Below, piece after piece: positions 5,579-5,634 of a stretch of 5,634 nucleotides of DNA. Origin of the DNA: a bacterium (GTDB lineage: Bacteria; Chloroflexota; Dormibacteria; UBA8260; Bog-877); the NCBI GenBank assembly GCA_021817025.1, contig JAKAWF010000248.1:1-5634 (forward strand), in the 5' to 3' direction. How positions within the stretch are numbered: the stretch's first letter is position 1; each line of letters starts with the position of its first letter. The notes under the pieces are model-generated. The model searched no databases and was not told the DNA's origin. It saw nothing but the letters and a program-made list of their open reading frames with translations. A program made the translations under genes and the position numbers.

Positions 5579-5634
5579 GGCCTGACCTCTGGAATGCGTG
5601 AGGGGACCCCGTTTGTCAGTCCAGGTCATCGGCC
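5579..5634. repeat. Imperfect long inverted repeat at window end
   Basis: GGCCTGACCT (5579-5588) and AGGTCATCGGCC (5623-5634) pair with a two-base bulge across a 34-base loop that includes GGGGACCCC. It lies 8 bases after the stop of the NDT/TIR-like gene and may continue outside the window. It lacks a visible T-run, so a terminator role is only possible. Confidence 0.3.

Noticed and set aside
1..5634. CRISPR array, tRNA or rRNA
   Set aside because: No regularly spaced repeats and no tRNA cloverleaf or rRNA motif was seen on either strand.

Overview
This window comes from a GC-rich bacterial genome and looks like an accessory, defence-island-like region. The left part (about 1-2640) is extremely GC-rich. 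The right part (about 2640-5634) is visibly less so, with more A/T at third codon positions, which suggests at least two segments of different origin. No gene has a good Shine-Dalgarno sequence. Three genes instead have a -10-like hexamer 7-9 bases before the start codon, which points to leaderless mRNAs. That habit is common in actinobacteria, Deinococcus-Thermus and some other GC-rich lineages. No marker gene fixes the taxon.

Layout, left to right. Positions 1-145 look like a folded RNA, possibly a fragment of a group II intron 5' domain, and 146-509 holds no gene I can defend. On the minus strand, 1433-510 encodes a complete PUA/EVE-like + HNH endonuclease of the putative type IV (modified-DNA) restriction kind. 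Positions 1434-1759 are a very GC-rich non-coding stretch with dyads and duplicated blocks. Positions 1760-2652 are a decayed tyrosine recombinase, with one frameshift, two in-frame TAG stops and the nucleophile Tyr out of frame. From 2793 a promoter drives two plus-strand genes overlapping by 4 bp: a 280-aa soluble protein of unknown function (2806-3648) and a four-helix membrane protein (3645-4187). After a 589-bp gap, which holds a perfect 12-bp hairpin and a possible broken minus-strand gene, 4777-5571 encodes a 264-aa protein. It has an N-terminal nucleoside 2-deoxyribosyltransferase-like/TIR-like domain and an unassigned helical C-terminal half.

The nuclease, the dead recombinase and the NDT/TIR-like protein are all common in mobile or defence regions. 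That makes the unrecognised soluble + membrane pair the best candidate for an undescribed system. It would fit a cytosolic sensor or regulator with a membrane effector. This is inference from context and architecture, because no catalytic motif is visible in either protein.
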